64,000 nucleotides of DNA from Ischnura elegans (GCF_921293095.1 NC_060258.1:1736001-1800000); one strand, 5' to 3'; positions 32,857-43,686 are shown, counted from the first letter of the stretch. Numbers and translations: made by a program. Notes: generated by a model from the sequence alone, not told the origin.

Positions 32857-35585
32857 ATGATCTTTTTAACTCTAAATATTGCGGGGGTCCTTAACCCCCT
32901 TAAGATAAGCGTCATTATAAATTTTTTAAAATTTCATAATGTTGACGTTGCATGTTTACAGGAAACCATGGAGGGGGTGATCTGGCCTGACCCCCTCTAC
33001 CGGTCCTTCACCAATTGTGATGGGCCGGGCCGTGGCACAACTATTTTAGTTAAGACCGGCATTCCGGTTAGTAGTGTAAGATTCCACCCCTCTGGGAGAA
33101 TTACTTCCCTGCGTGTTTTAGATGTCCATGTGGTAAACGTCTACGCTCCCGCACATGTTGAGCGGAGGGTGGACAGGGATATATTTTTAAATGAAACACT
33201 GTTGCCATATTTGCATGTTTTTACAGGGAAAGCCATCCTCGCGGGGGATTTTAATTGTATTTATCGCGGGGAGGATCGCGAGTCTTCCCGGGGGAGGGTG
33301 GAGCCTCCGAGCCGGGCTTTTAAAGTTCTTATTGATTCCGTGTGTTTAACGGATACTTTTTTAGATTTTAATTCCGCCACCGTGCCTTTTACACGCACGG
33401 GCCCAACCTCGAGATCGAGAATAGACTTTCTGTTTTTATCTAAAGCCCTGAAATCCCTTCCCAGAACCCCTAATTTATTGCCGGTGTCCATTTCGGACCA
33501 CTGTGCCCTTTCCCTTGACCTCTCCCTTCCCCTCCCCCCCCTAACCCCGTCACCCCCACCTCCCGTTCTTGGTGCTTCGACACTCGTCTCCTGGAGGTGA
33601 GCGAGTGTCGCGAGGAAATCCGGGCGAAGGTCGCTCAGCTGGCTGACGCCTTCGACCCGGATAGTGATGTTGTGAAATGGTGGGAGGATGTTTTTAAGCC
33701 CAAAGTTATTTTAATGCTGCGCAACATCACGAGGCAGTGGCTAAGGGCCAAACAAAGGACGATTACTTTTTATCGTCAGGCACTCAAGGAGTTGATCCTT
33801 ACTGACCAGAGGCCCAGTAATTTCTATGCTATGCTGCGTGAACTAAAGAAAATCATTCTAAATCACGAGCTTGAGCGTTACTCCCCTCGCTTGTGGCAAA
33901 GGGAGTTGGAGCGAGATGGGTGGGGCCCTCTCACTCTTTCTGAGTTGAAACGAGTCATTAAAATCAAAAACAGAGCCGCCACTGCCTCTATTAAGCGACT
34001 TCTGCCTGAGGCAGAGAACCATTTTAAACGCACCTACGACCGCTACCCTGCCTGGAGTGAGGAGCTTTGCCCCCCACTCCCTGTCCTGCTCACCCTCACA
34101 GAAAGAGACTCTCTCGAGCTCGAGAGCGCGATCCAAGGGGAGGAGGTGGAGCTGGTTCTTCGCTCCCTCCCCAAGGGTAAGTCACCCGGCTCGGACGGCT
34201 TGCCGTATGAGTTTTATTCTGCATGCTGGGATATTTTATCACCCGTGTTGACGCGGATTTTTAATGTTTTTTATCTGTCCGGCGGCGAGTTGGCTCCAAG
34301 TCAGCGGACCGCCGTGATTACTTTGTTGCCAAAGACTGATCGGCCTAAGTCGTGTAACGATCTGCGGCCGATCGCCCTCCTTAACTGTGATGTTAAAATT
34401 TTTACTCGCATTTTAAAATCTAGAATCTCGGCCGTTGCCGATTTGATTTTACACAAATTCCAGTATGCGGTATCTAGTTTAAGAAGCATCCTGGATGCAA
34501 CGGCTTTGTTACGAGATCTTTTAAGAGTCAAGATCCTAGGTATATGGTGGGAGAAATCAGTTCCCGCCATGCTCGACCGTAATTGGGGAGAGGTCCTTAA
34601 GACCATAAGATTTAATGTGGGTAAATATACTTGTGTTTCCCTGCCCCTGACGGCGAGGGTTGGAATCATAAATACTTTGATTTATCCCAAGATTTGGTAT
34701 GTGGCACACACTTTCCCATTGACACGAATACACCACGCACAACTGATTAAACACACAAACAATATGATATGGCATAAAATGCCGCGTAAAGTTAGACGGC
34801 AACAGTTGTATCTTACTCGGAGTAAGGGGGGGCTTGACCTAATTAATGCCGACTTAAAATCGCGGGTTATCTTTTGTAAGATAACTTTCAGGGTTCTGGG
34901 TGGGGACTCGCCGGAGAGGAGTGCGTTGTTGAAGGCCGCTTGGGCCGCCGGCAGCGCCGCCTCGCACGAGTTTAAAAGATCGCTCGCATCAGCGCGGGCG
35001 ATCGCCGATCTTGTTCGCCCGGGCGAGGCATTCCAAGTCAAGCGTTTGTACGCGAGGGTTTTAGGGGAAGGGGAGGGAGGCCCTGCGCCCCCCTCCGCCA
35101 ACTCGTGGAGGAACTGGGCGGCATGTGGGGTGGAAGAGAGGGTGGCAAGCGCGATGTTCGGCGTGATTGCGGGCCTTCTGCCCACAAGGGTTAATCTATT
35201 TAATATGAAGGTTGCCACCTCGCCTCTCTGCCCTGCATGTAACCACATGGACGACCTGCCACACCATGTCCTCGGCTGTGGAGATAGTCCGAGGGCATGG
35301 AAGGCAATTAAATCGATTTTATTTTTTTTAGATTCCTTTGGAAGTTGTGCCCGGCTGGATGATTTTAATCTAATGACGCTTAATTTTAAACTCTTTCCTT
35401 CCTTCAAAAACTATGTTCTTTCGGCCATAATAAGTAAATTCATCTTTCTTCTTCTTAATAAAAAGCCAGTGGGTAAAGGCCTTTTGGGCTTCGTCACTAC
35501 GGCGTCGTTTGCGGGCGCTCTACCGCACTTCCGGAATTTCCTTAAGGAAATATTTCTGGAAGTTGTTGAGTTCGACCCCGGCTAG
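32857..35585 (+). pseudogene. LINE B ORF2: endonuclease plus RT remnant
   Basis: Starts MIFLTLNIAGVLNPLKI. Endonuclease motifs ACLQETM, VNVYAPAH, LAGDFNCIY and ISDHCAL lie within the first 220 residues. A frame change near 33595 leads into the pre-RT and RT (GKSPGSDGLPYEFYSACW, RPIALLNCDVKIFTRILK). At about 34528 the text jumps from ALLRDL to KILGIWWEKS, skipping the part with the YADD-type site that LINE D keeps. The thumb and a C-terminal knuckle (CPACNHMDDLPHHVLGC) follow, ending at 35585. No RNase H. Confidence 0.85.
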
Positions 35586-35926
35586 GCTGCCAACAAAAAA
35601 AAAAAAAAAGTGTGTGAGTTTCTACCCCATTCCAGAAAAAAAAATAAACAAGTGAAATGACATTGACTTTTTCATCCTAGAAGATATGGGCCTGATATGT
35701 TTTTGACTTTTTGTCCTCACATTAAGCACCCCAGTGCCGTTTGGGGTTCATAGCAAGTTTGCCCATTTATTTTTTATGTCTTTTCAAATAACTTTCTCAA
35801 TTTATTTGTATTTTCTTTGGCCAGAGATGCCTTTTTATTTTATTTTTTATTGCTTTTCTTTCATTTTCTAAAGTGTTTTGAAATTTGTTGTACTCTGTGA
35901 ATTATGACTAATAAAACCTTGTGAAT

Positions 35927-35943
35927 CATACCACGTTGAATAC
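35927..35943 (+). pseudogene. 5S rRNA gene 1, middle piece
   Basis: CATACCACGTTGAATAC, 5S positions about 10-26, squeezed between the 3' end of LINE B and the 5' end of LINE C. Its last five bases, AATAC, are repeated at 42419-42423 after LINE C. Confidence 0.85.
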
Positions 35944-36023
35944 GCGAGGCGAGAGGACGTGTAGAGAGAGAGCTCCCGATCGTGTTTTGTTTTTCGTGGA
36001 TTTCGGAGAACCGGTTCGGAAAG

Positions 36024-36053
36024 CCCCGGCGATCGCACCCTGCGATCGCCGGG
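36024..36053 (+). other. 5' UTR GGCGATCG hairpin of LINE C
   Basis: CCCGGCGATCGCA pairs perfectly with TGCGATCGCCGGG across CCC, a 13-bp stem. It corresponds to 19480-19508 in LINE A, with different loop and inner pairs. Confidence 0.7.
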
Positions 36054-36108
36054 AGCCTTGCTGAGTGCGGGCTCGGACAGTTTTGCGACCTTGTGACGCG
36101 ACTAAAAA

Positions 36109-36123
36109 ACGTGTGACACACGT
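36109..36123 (+). other. Hairpin upstream of LINE C ORF1
   Basis: ACGTGT and ACACGT pair across GAC. It is about 45 bp before the ORF1 start, as in LINE A. Confidence 0.45.
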
Positions 36124-36169
36124 AAGTGTGTTTTAACAAGTTTAAACTCTAGTGCAACAGGGGTTAGCC

Positions 36170-37479
36170 ATGGAATACCCAAAGGTCAACACCCTATGTT
36201 TGGAGTTTGAGAAGAATTTTGAAGCACCACAGCCCCTAGAGATCCATGATTTCATCATGTCAGAGCTCGGGGTTCGATCCGAAGAGGCAGTAGCGGTAGT
36301 AATAACAAACAAAAGAAGAACGGTTTTTTTTTGAAATTGAAGACGGAGGGAAAAATGGAAGAAATACTCGCCGCAGGCGAGTCAAGGAAGATGGGCAACA
36401 GGGAGGTTAAGATCACATCGGCGAGTAGAAGAGTGACAATTGTTAAAGTTCACCTGCTGAATATCGAGGTACCGAGGGAGGAGGTGTTGAAGGCACTTGC
36501 GCCTTACGGAAAGATAATCGACTACCAATTAAACACTTGGGCTGGTCCCAAAGCGTTAGCGGGCACTTACACGGGTGCCCGCAGCGTCAAAATGGAGTTG
36601 ACAAAAGACATCCCGTCGTATCTACAGGTGGCTAGATACAGAGCAGCAATATATTATTACGGGCAAAAGCCGACGTGCTCTAGGTGTGGGGAGACATCAC
36701 ATTTGAGGATAAACTGCCCACTTATACTAAGTGTGGGCACCAACTCTACATACGCCGAGAGGGTGAGGGGGGAAGATCCAATGGAAGTGAGTGACATAGG
36801 TAAAGAACAGACTCAAATGGAAGAAGAAGTGGAGAGAGCGGTGCGGGAGCAAAGCGAGAACACGCAGGAAGAAGAAGAAACCAAGGGGGGAAACATCCCG
36901 GCGGTGGAAGAGCAACAAGGGACTGAGAACAAAGTAGACAAGAGTGACATCGAAGAAGTTTCGGGGGGGAGTGGAAAAACAGAGGGTGCAGGAGCTACTC
37001 CGGAAGCAGTGAATATGGAGTCGGACAATAACACAACACGAAGAAGACGAAAAAGAAACAGCGGAAGGCGAGGCAAAAGAAAAAATTCAACGTCGCCGAC
37101 AGGGTCGGGAGGAGGCACAGAAGAGGGAGAAAGGAACATAGACGACTCTTCGTCAAACACATCAAATGCTGAAATGGAGGTCGAGGAAATAATTATAGAA
37201 GACGAAGAAGACAAGGAAGAAGAGACCGAAACGAAAGAGGGATGGACCGTTCCCAAGACCTCATTCCCCGTGCCGAAAGGTTTTACTTTCACCATGGGGA
37301 GGGAGACTGACGAAGAAACAACAGAAGAAGAAGAAGAACCAGGAGCAACAAGAAGGGGGCAGATGAGTTTACATAGACTGACAAAACTACAAAGTGAAAC
37401 AGAAACACTTAAAAAAGCATTTCTTAAACAGAACACTGATTCCGAAAAGAGAGAGCCAAATAAAACGAAAAAACACTAG
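36170..37479 (+). pseudogene. LINE C ORF1, one frameshift
   Basis: Starts MEYPKVNTLCLEF and aligns with LINE A ORF1 through the first 190 residues. The knuckle CSRCGETSHLRINC lies at about 36675-36716. The C-terminal part is acidic, with KRRRKRNSGRR basic stretches. One frame change in a T-run near 36330 separates the first 54 residues from the rest. Full length would be about 435 residues. Confidence 0.82.
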
Positions 37480-37659
37480 GCACAACAGAAATGAAAGACA
37501 GAAAATCACACATAAATTCGGGGGGGTTGGGGGAAAAAGGAAAAGTACGCTGTACTGATATCAATTTCTCAAAATTTATTACAGGACAAAAGATGCAGCC
37601 TTGCCAGGGGAGCGGAAACGGGAGCACGAAGTCCGGTGAATCGACGAGAGCTGAGATTC

Positions 37660-37740
37660 TACACACCAAGGTTGGCAGCCCGTGCTGCAGAGGCCGGAGC
37701 AACACGACACCGAGGGCTATTTTTAGCCTCAGAGTCGGAG
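37660..37740 (+). other. Conserved inter-ORF block shared with LINE A
   Basis: Contains AAGGTTGGCAGCCCGTGCTG, CAGAGGCC and, further on, GCTATTTTTAGCCTCAGAG, in the same order as LINE A 17715-17640. In C the last string forms its own stem, GGCTATTTTTAGCC. Confidence 0.55.
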
Positions 37741-38021
37741 AAATCCCGTTACGTGACCCACTTCGGTGCGAGGAATGTCGAGCAGCGGGAACAAAGCAGG
37801 CTGACACATCACAATGGCGAAGCAAAGGCAAGAAACGAGAATGTGTTTTGATAAGATACAACTATGCACTAATGTTTAAAATAGAAAATGCAAATCGGGT
37901 TTTATCTGTATGTTCGATGTTAATGACCATAAGGTATTCCTATTACGGGTTCAATTTAAAAACAAATGAACACGAAAAAGTAAGAGGGAGTTTTAAGACC
38001 AAAAATATAGTGTTTGCCTCA

Positions 38022-38100
38022 TGTGCCCAGTTAGCCCAGGGGATGTGTCGCGGGCTACTGCCAAGACCTGTGGGAAAACGCAGGTTCGAACCCAGGCAAG
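38022..38100 (+). other. tRNA-like module 1 in LINE C spacer
   Basis: A box 38031-38042, perfect B box GGTTCGAACCC at 38083-38093. The arms pair only partly by eye. It recurs at 38277-38355 and 38532-38610. Confidence 0.6.
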
Positions 38101-38276
38101 GACTTTCAAAGATGTGTTGTTTACGCTCAATTTTCTTTCTAAACTTTGTATCTTCCTTTTGTCCTTTATTGGTATTAATGACCATAAGGTGTTCTTATTA
38201 CGAGCTCAATTTAAAAACAAATGAACACGAAAAAGTAAGAGGAAGTTTTAAGACCAAAAATACAGTGTTTGCCTCA

Positions 38277-38355
38277 TGCGCCCAGTTAGCCCAGGGGATG
38301 TGTCGCGGGCTACTGCCAAGACCTGTGGGAAAACGCAGGTTCGAACCCAAGCAAG
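38277..38355 (+). other. tRNA-like module 2 in LINE C spacer
   Basis: Second copy, 255 bp downstream of the first, with both boxes unchanged. Confidence 0.6.
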
Positions 38356-38531
38356 GACTTTCAAAGATGTGTTTTTTACGCTCAATTTCCTTTCTAAATT
38401 TTGTATCTTCCTTTTGTCTTTTATTGGTATTAATGGCCATAAGGTGTTCCTATTACGAGCTCAATTTAAAAACAAATGAACACGAAAAAGTAAGAGGAAG
38501 TTTTAAGACCAAAAATACAGTGTTTGCCTCA

Positions 38532-38610
38532 TGCGCCCAGTTAGCCCAGGAGATGTGTCGCGGGATACTGCCAAGACCTGTGGGAAAACGCAGGTTCGAA
38601 CCCAGGCAAG
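38532..38610 (+). other. tRNA-like module 3 in LINE C spacer
   Basis: Third copy. Its A box has one change (CCAGGAGATG). The B box is intact and lies about 125 bp before the ORF2 start. Confidence 0.6.
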
Positions 38611-38730
38611 GACTTTCAAAGATGTATTTTTTACGCTCAATTTTCCTACTAAATTTTGTATCTTCTTTTTGTCTGTTATTGGTTTTCTCCTTTTCACGAT
38701 ATGATGGTAAACTTATATCACGTCAAAACA

Positions 38731-41700
38731 TTCATGAAAATCGTAACATTTAACACAGCGGGTATTATAAATCCTGCAAAAATAAACATAGTGATAAACA
38801 CATTTAAAACACTACAAGCAGATGTAATATTATTACAAGAAATCCATAGAGACGCTGTCTGGGCTGATCCCTGTTATAAAACTTACGAAAATTTTGGAGA
38901 TGGCCCTTTGGGAATTTGCATCTTAATGAAACACGCACTACCAGGAACGAATATAAGATACCATGAATCCGGAAGGATCCTGAGCATCATGCACAAAGAC
39001 ACAACGATAATAAACGCCTACGCACCATCAGGATGTGAAAAACGTAAAGAAAGGGAGATCTTCTTCATGGAAACTTTAACTCCTTATATGCAATGCTTTC
39101 ACAAAAAAGCGATTTTGGGAGGAGACCTAAACGCAATCTACAGGAAAAATGATAGCAGTGCAAACACAGAACAGACCAAATACCAAATTTCTCAACCTCT
39201 TAAAACCCTAGTAAACAGTACACAGGCAATTGACACCGCATTACATATAAACGGAGACAACCCCGGATACACAAGAGCAGGTCATACATCTCAAAACAGG
39301 ATAGACTATATATTTACCTGAAAGCAGCTAAAACAGAACATTTTAAACCTACAAACACACCCGATGTCCACATCCGACCACTCAGCGCTAATTCTCACCT
39401 TAAATAACCAAACCTCAGCCACCGTGAAGAAGAGACCAAGAACATGGAGGATGGATGATAGGATACTCAAATCACCAGAAGCCCGGAAGGAAATAAGCAT
39501 CCAAATTTTGAGGCTCCTCAACCACCCAGCAGTAGATGGTGATACGGCCATCTGGTGGGAAAAAACTTTCAAACCCAGCATCACCAAACTCTTGCAGAAG
39601 ACAACAAAGGAGATGTACGAAGCAGAAACAAACACAATAAACTTCTACCGGGAATTACTAACAGACAAAATCAACAATAACGGAAGCAAGGAATATGACA
39701 CAATAAAAAACCTAAAACAAAAAATACTGGAACTAGAGATAAAAAAATATGCAGCTAGGGGATGGCAAAAAGAAATTGAAAAGGACGACTGGGGACCTAT
39801 AACCCTCGCCACGCTAAAGAAAAGCATAGAGATAAAACAACTCACCCAACCCACCCTCGAAGACGGGAGAGAGATGAGCCCAGCAGATTTCATCGACGCA
39901 GCGGAAGAACATTTTAAACAACAATATAATAAATACAATCTATGGAATAATAGTTACATACCGCCTGACACGATACACGAACAACTAACCCCGGAAATCA
40001 AAGACCAATACAACCACAAAATAACCGAACATGATATAGAAGACGTAAGGGATAAACTGAAGAAAGGAAGATCCCCTGGCCCGGACGGCATCCCTTATGA
40101 GTTTTACCTCACATTCTGGAAAGAACTCAAACCAGCCCTCACCAAGATATTAAACCACCTACAGGAGAACGGCCCAACAGAAAGCATGAAGATGGCAATA
40201 ATAACTTTAATACCTAAGATAAGAAACCCGAAAAAGGTACAAGATTATAGACCTATATCACTCTTGAACACAGATTATAAAATATACGCACACATATTAA
40301 AAAACAAAATAGAACCTCTAACCACGCAGCTCCTACACCATAATCAATATGCTGGAATCAAAAATCGAAAAGTAACAGAAGCAACCACAACCCTCAGGGA
40401 TATACTGATCTCAGCCCCAGGAGTCACGGATACTAGACCAGGTATCCTTGCAATAGATCTAGAAAAAGCCTTCGATAACATACGTGTTGAATGGATTCTA
40501 CATAACATGGAGAAAATGAACCTGCCCACCACACTAATAAAATCTGTGAAGAACATATACTCAAACATCTCCGCGCGGATCCGATACCGTGATACCTTTT
40601 CCAAAAAATTCACAGTTACAAACTCAGTGCGGCAAGGATGCCCACTGTCAATGCTACTATATGCAATAGCACTGGACCCTATCATCAGAGAATTCAACAA
40701 AAAGAAAATTGGAACACACAGAAGAGGAGAACTCTGATCCACAATTGTCTATGCAGATGACATCACAATACTCACAAAATCCGAGGAAGAATTACAAACA
40801 ACAAACGAAATCTTAAAGAAATACCAAACAATAGGCATCAAGATTAATAGAACAAAATCAAAACTCCTTCCTATAAAACAAATTGAGAACACTCACAATT
40901 GGACCATTGCAAACTCTATAAAAATTTTAGGCATGATCTGGGAAAAAGACATAAACGCAACCATTAACAAAAACTGGAATGTAGCAACCAATATAATAAA
41001 GTGGCAGTGTGGAAGCCTATATTTTGAACAGCTCCCGATTGCAGCGAGAGTGAAAATAGTAAACCAGCAGATTTACCCTATTCTCTGGTTCTACGCTAGC
41101 ACTTGGCCACTCCCAAATAAGCACAATGCAACAATAATAAAAACCACAAATAACTTCATCTGGAAAGGCTACATAATAAAAGCACCAAGACCTAGACTTT
41201 ACATGCCATACGAAAAAGGAGGCCTAAAACTAGAGGATGCCAGCACAAAAGCTAAAATCATTTATCTAAATAACTTATGCAAAATATACAACACAGGAAA
41301 TAGAACAAGAATCAACATACTGGATAGCGCAATAGATCATGGTAGTAGGAACCCACATTTGAAAAATGTCAAGGCAGAGATCAAGAAACAACGTGACAAA
41401 ACAGGATACGCATACAAGACAGTTAAGGAAGAATACGCAAAAGAGATAGAAGACAGAAGTAAAACCCTGGGGACCCCACTACCAGGGGCCAGAGCCTGGG
41501 GAAACTTTGGAAAAGCAAAGCTGACAACGGAACAAAGAAGCCATCTCTTCGGCATTATGAGCAAGACTAATGTGACAAACGAAATGAGGTACAAGTGCGG
41601 CATCACAAAATCTCCAACCTGTGAAAAATGTCAAGACACAGAAGACGTTGAACACAAAATTCTAGGCTGTACAAGGAAAAACATCTTCTGGCACAGGTTA

Positions 41701-41958
41701 AAGGCCATACATAAGAAATGGGACACCTTTGGAGGAGGGAACATATCCAACAAGGACTTGATGAACTTAAATTTCCACATCTTCCCGTCTTCGAAGAGAG
41801 ATGCCCTTGTCGGTTTAATTGCCACCTTCATAAAAGTAAGTCTAGAGGAGAAAATCAGAAAGAGTAATTACATAAGCCGAATTACAGATTACATCAACAA
41901 CATACCATACACAGACATTAGACATGAATTGAAACAGGAGTTTATACCATTATTTTAA
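38731..41958 (+). pseudogene. LINE C ORF2, near-intact endonuclease-RT (~1075 aa)
   Basis: One reading frame from MKIVTFNTAGI to the end, interrupted only by TGA at 39319-39321 and TGA at 40735-40737. Endonuclease: LLQEIH, INAYAPSG, LGGDLNAIY, STSDHSAL. RT: KLKKGRSPGPDGIPYEFY, RPISLLNTDYKIYAHILK, LAIDLEKAFDNIR, SVRQGCPLSMLLYAIALDP and catalytic YADDI just after the second stop. The C-terminal knuckle is CEKCQDTEDVEHKILGC near 41620-41670. No RNase H. The second TGA falls where LINE A has CGA or similar (Arg), fitting decay at a CpG. Confidence 0.9.
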
Positions 41959-42155
41959 AACATCCTTTAAACACTGCATCCTTTTCTCGAAGGGAAATTT
42001 CAATTTTAATAAATATTTTAAATGTGTGACTGTGTTGAGCTAAATGCTGAATATGTTATTTTATTTTTCACGATTTTTGTATAGTGTTTTGTAATCTCGT
42101 AATATGTGAATTTGTGAAAATTTTTGTTGCTCGGGTTACTATCCCGAATATAAGA

Positions 42156-42243
42156 GCAGTGCTAGCCTAGTGGATCGACGTCCGGCTGGTGAGGGGAGAG
42201 TTTGCTGTGTTCGGCCGGACGTTCGAGTCCCCAGGCCTGTGGG
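42156..42243 (+). other. tRNA-like module in LINE C 3' UTR
   Basis: A box TAGCCTAGTGGATCG (from 42163) and B box GTTCGAGTCCCC (from 42221). It is the same type as the two modules in LINE E's 3' UTR and lies about 175 bp before the LINE end. Poly-A-like runs follow. Confidence 0.6.
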
Positions 42244-42418
42244 AAAGGAAAAAAAAAAAAGAGAAAGAATTTTGTTTTTGGATGATCGCAAACCTAGTGG
42301 TATCATATGTCCTTTATGTCTTGTTTATAAAAAGAAGTCTAATTTCAAATGTTAAAAAAAAAAAAAATTTTTGTCTGTAATGTTTTGTGGAAAAGAACAA
42401 TAAAAAAAATTTTGAATC

Positions 42419-42515
42419 AATACACCGGTTCTCGTCCGATCACCGAAGTTAAGCTACGTCGGGCCCGGATAGTACTTGGATGGGTGACCGCCTGGGAACA
42501 CCGGGTTCTATTGGT
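42419..42515 (+). pseudogene. 5S rRNA gene 1, 3' part
   Basis: From AATAC the sequence runs ACCGGTTCTCGTCCGATCAC, through GGGCCCGGATAGTACTTGG, to GGGAACACCGGGTTCTATTGG. This covers the expected Pol III internal control region (A block, intermediate element, C block) but is cut from its start by two LINEs. Several bases near the end differ from the copy at 49558-49655. Confidence 0.9.
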
Positions 42516-42517
42516 AT

Positions 42518-43686
42518 CACTTTTTAATTTTTTCTCCTTATCATAATGAGAACGAATTACACTTTTCCGTCGAAATTTATGCATAGAAGGGTTTGCATAA
42601 CATTTTGTTTTACGCACAATGGAAATACTCCCATTTCCTACGAAAGAAACCATTTCAAGTCGCACCGTTCACTATTACCTGTTTTGGCGTTGGGAGAGAA
42701 AAATGAAATCACAAAAAATATGTACACTGCGAAAAATATTTTTTTCCACGAAAGATGAAGACGATTTTGCACACATTGCATTATAAGCAAATATTTCTGT
42801 ATCAGATGTGCTGCATTCTTAATCCATTTCATCAGAAACCAGCCTTTACACCGTCAAGCCCGGATAATGTAGATGAAGAAATTGGAACGCCAAAGATTAC
42901 CTTCCTCGAAATTACTCCCTTACGAGAAAACTCCTTTTCCTATCCGCATAACATAATCTCCTACTGCCGACAAATTTCTTTCAATAAATGAGTGCATAAT
43001 TTGTGCTATATCGATCATAAAACAGTCGAACAACAACAGGAGACATTTACCAAGCCATTAAAGCTGAAATAAATCGCCATTACACCTACAAGCACATGGT
43101 TTCTATAGACATTTTTCAGACACTTATGTTCAAAGATGGAAATGGGAGAGAGATGAATTACATCAAGGAAAATGTATCAATATGGGGAAAAACATTTTGT
43201 TCCACGAACAATGGAAACGATTTTTTACACGTTGCTTAACCAACAAATAGCATAAAACCATCAAGCCCGGAAAATGTAGATGAAGAAATTGGAACGCCAA
43301 TATATGTTTCTAAACATTATTCCCTTAGAGGAATACTCACTTTTAATATACGCATTACATAATTGCCAACTACTTTCTTTCGATAAATGAATCGTCTGTT
43401 ACATAGATCACGAAACAGTCGAACAACCGGAGACATTTACCAAGCGATTGAAGCTGAAGTAAATCGCCGCTACACCAACAAGCACACCGTTAATGCAGAC
43501 ATTTTTCATAAACAAATTTTCAAAGATAGACTGCATGAAATGCCGGAATAGAGAATTGCTTAAGCAACACGCAACTGAAAATGATAACTATTGAACAGAA
43601 ATGAATGCAAATACAATCGCGAAGAAACCAGATCTCCCGTCGACTCTCAAGTCATGATAACTTTTTAAGGATTCCGTCATGTACTC
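42518..43686 (+). other. 5S rDNA intergenic spacer
   Basis: The DNA between two 5S genes in the same orientation. Its first ~90 bp (GAGAACGAATTACACTTTTCC onward) align with the start of the spacer after gene 2 (49686 onward). It contains a duplicated segment of about 407-bp period (TCAAGCCCGGATAATG at about 42854 and a variant at 43261). No gene is seen. Confidence 0.7.

Larger units (their letters stand above)
31056..35926 (+). mobile_element. LINE B: Tx1-like, inserted at 5S position ~12
   Basis: 5' UTR (31056-31438) with a GGCGAT-type hairpin, ORF1 (31439-32831), ORF2 (32857-35585), 3' UTR to about 35926 ending ATAAAACCTTGTGAAT. A possible 3-bp target duplication CAT flanks it (31053-31055, 35927-35929). 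Its 5' end, GAGAGCGGACGTGTTTTG, matches LINE D, as do both ORFs, so B and D form one lineage. An internal loss in ORF2 removes the RT catalytic core, so this copy cannot move by itself. GC and C-run content is much higher than in LINEs A and C. Confidence 0.85.
37921..38685 (+). repeat. Three tandem 255-bp repeats with tRNA-like cores
   Basis: Units begin TAATGACCATAAGGT or a near variant at 37921, 38176 and 38431. Each contains CAGTTAGCCCAGGGGATG (A box) and AGGTTCGAACCC (B box), 50 bp apart, and a T-rich tail. Units differ at few positions. The unit length is divisible by three and one frame stays open across all three, but there is no sign that it is translated. The last unit ends about 45 bp before ORF2. 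Confidence 0.8.
35944..42418 (+). mobile_element. LINE C: Tx1-like, inserted at 5S position ~26
   Basis: The least damaged LINE of the window. 5' UTR with two hairpins, ORF1 (36170-37479), a 1.25-kb spacer with a conserved block and three tandem tRNA-like repeats, ORF2 (38731-41958), and a 3' UTR with one tRNA-like module, ending CAATAAAAAAAATTTTGAATC. The flanking 5-bp duplication AATAC (35939-35943 and 42419-42423) fits target-primed insertion. Few breaks (one frame change in ORF1, two TGA in ORF2) suggest it is young. Confidence 0.88.

Noticed and set aside
36813-37436. A 207-codon frame opposite LINE C ORF1
   Set aside because: Serine-rich antisense of the acidic ORF1 tail, with no family resemblance.
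37491-38753. A 420-codon open frame across the three tandem repeats
   Set aside because: It persists because the unit is 255 bp, a multiple of three. It overlaps tRNA-like cores, has no domain, and overlaps the ORF2 start in another frame.
42419-42515. A functional 5S rRNA gene
   Set aside because: The first 26 bases are separated by LINEs B and C; the same holds for the copy at 49558-49655.
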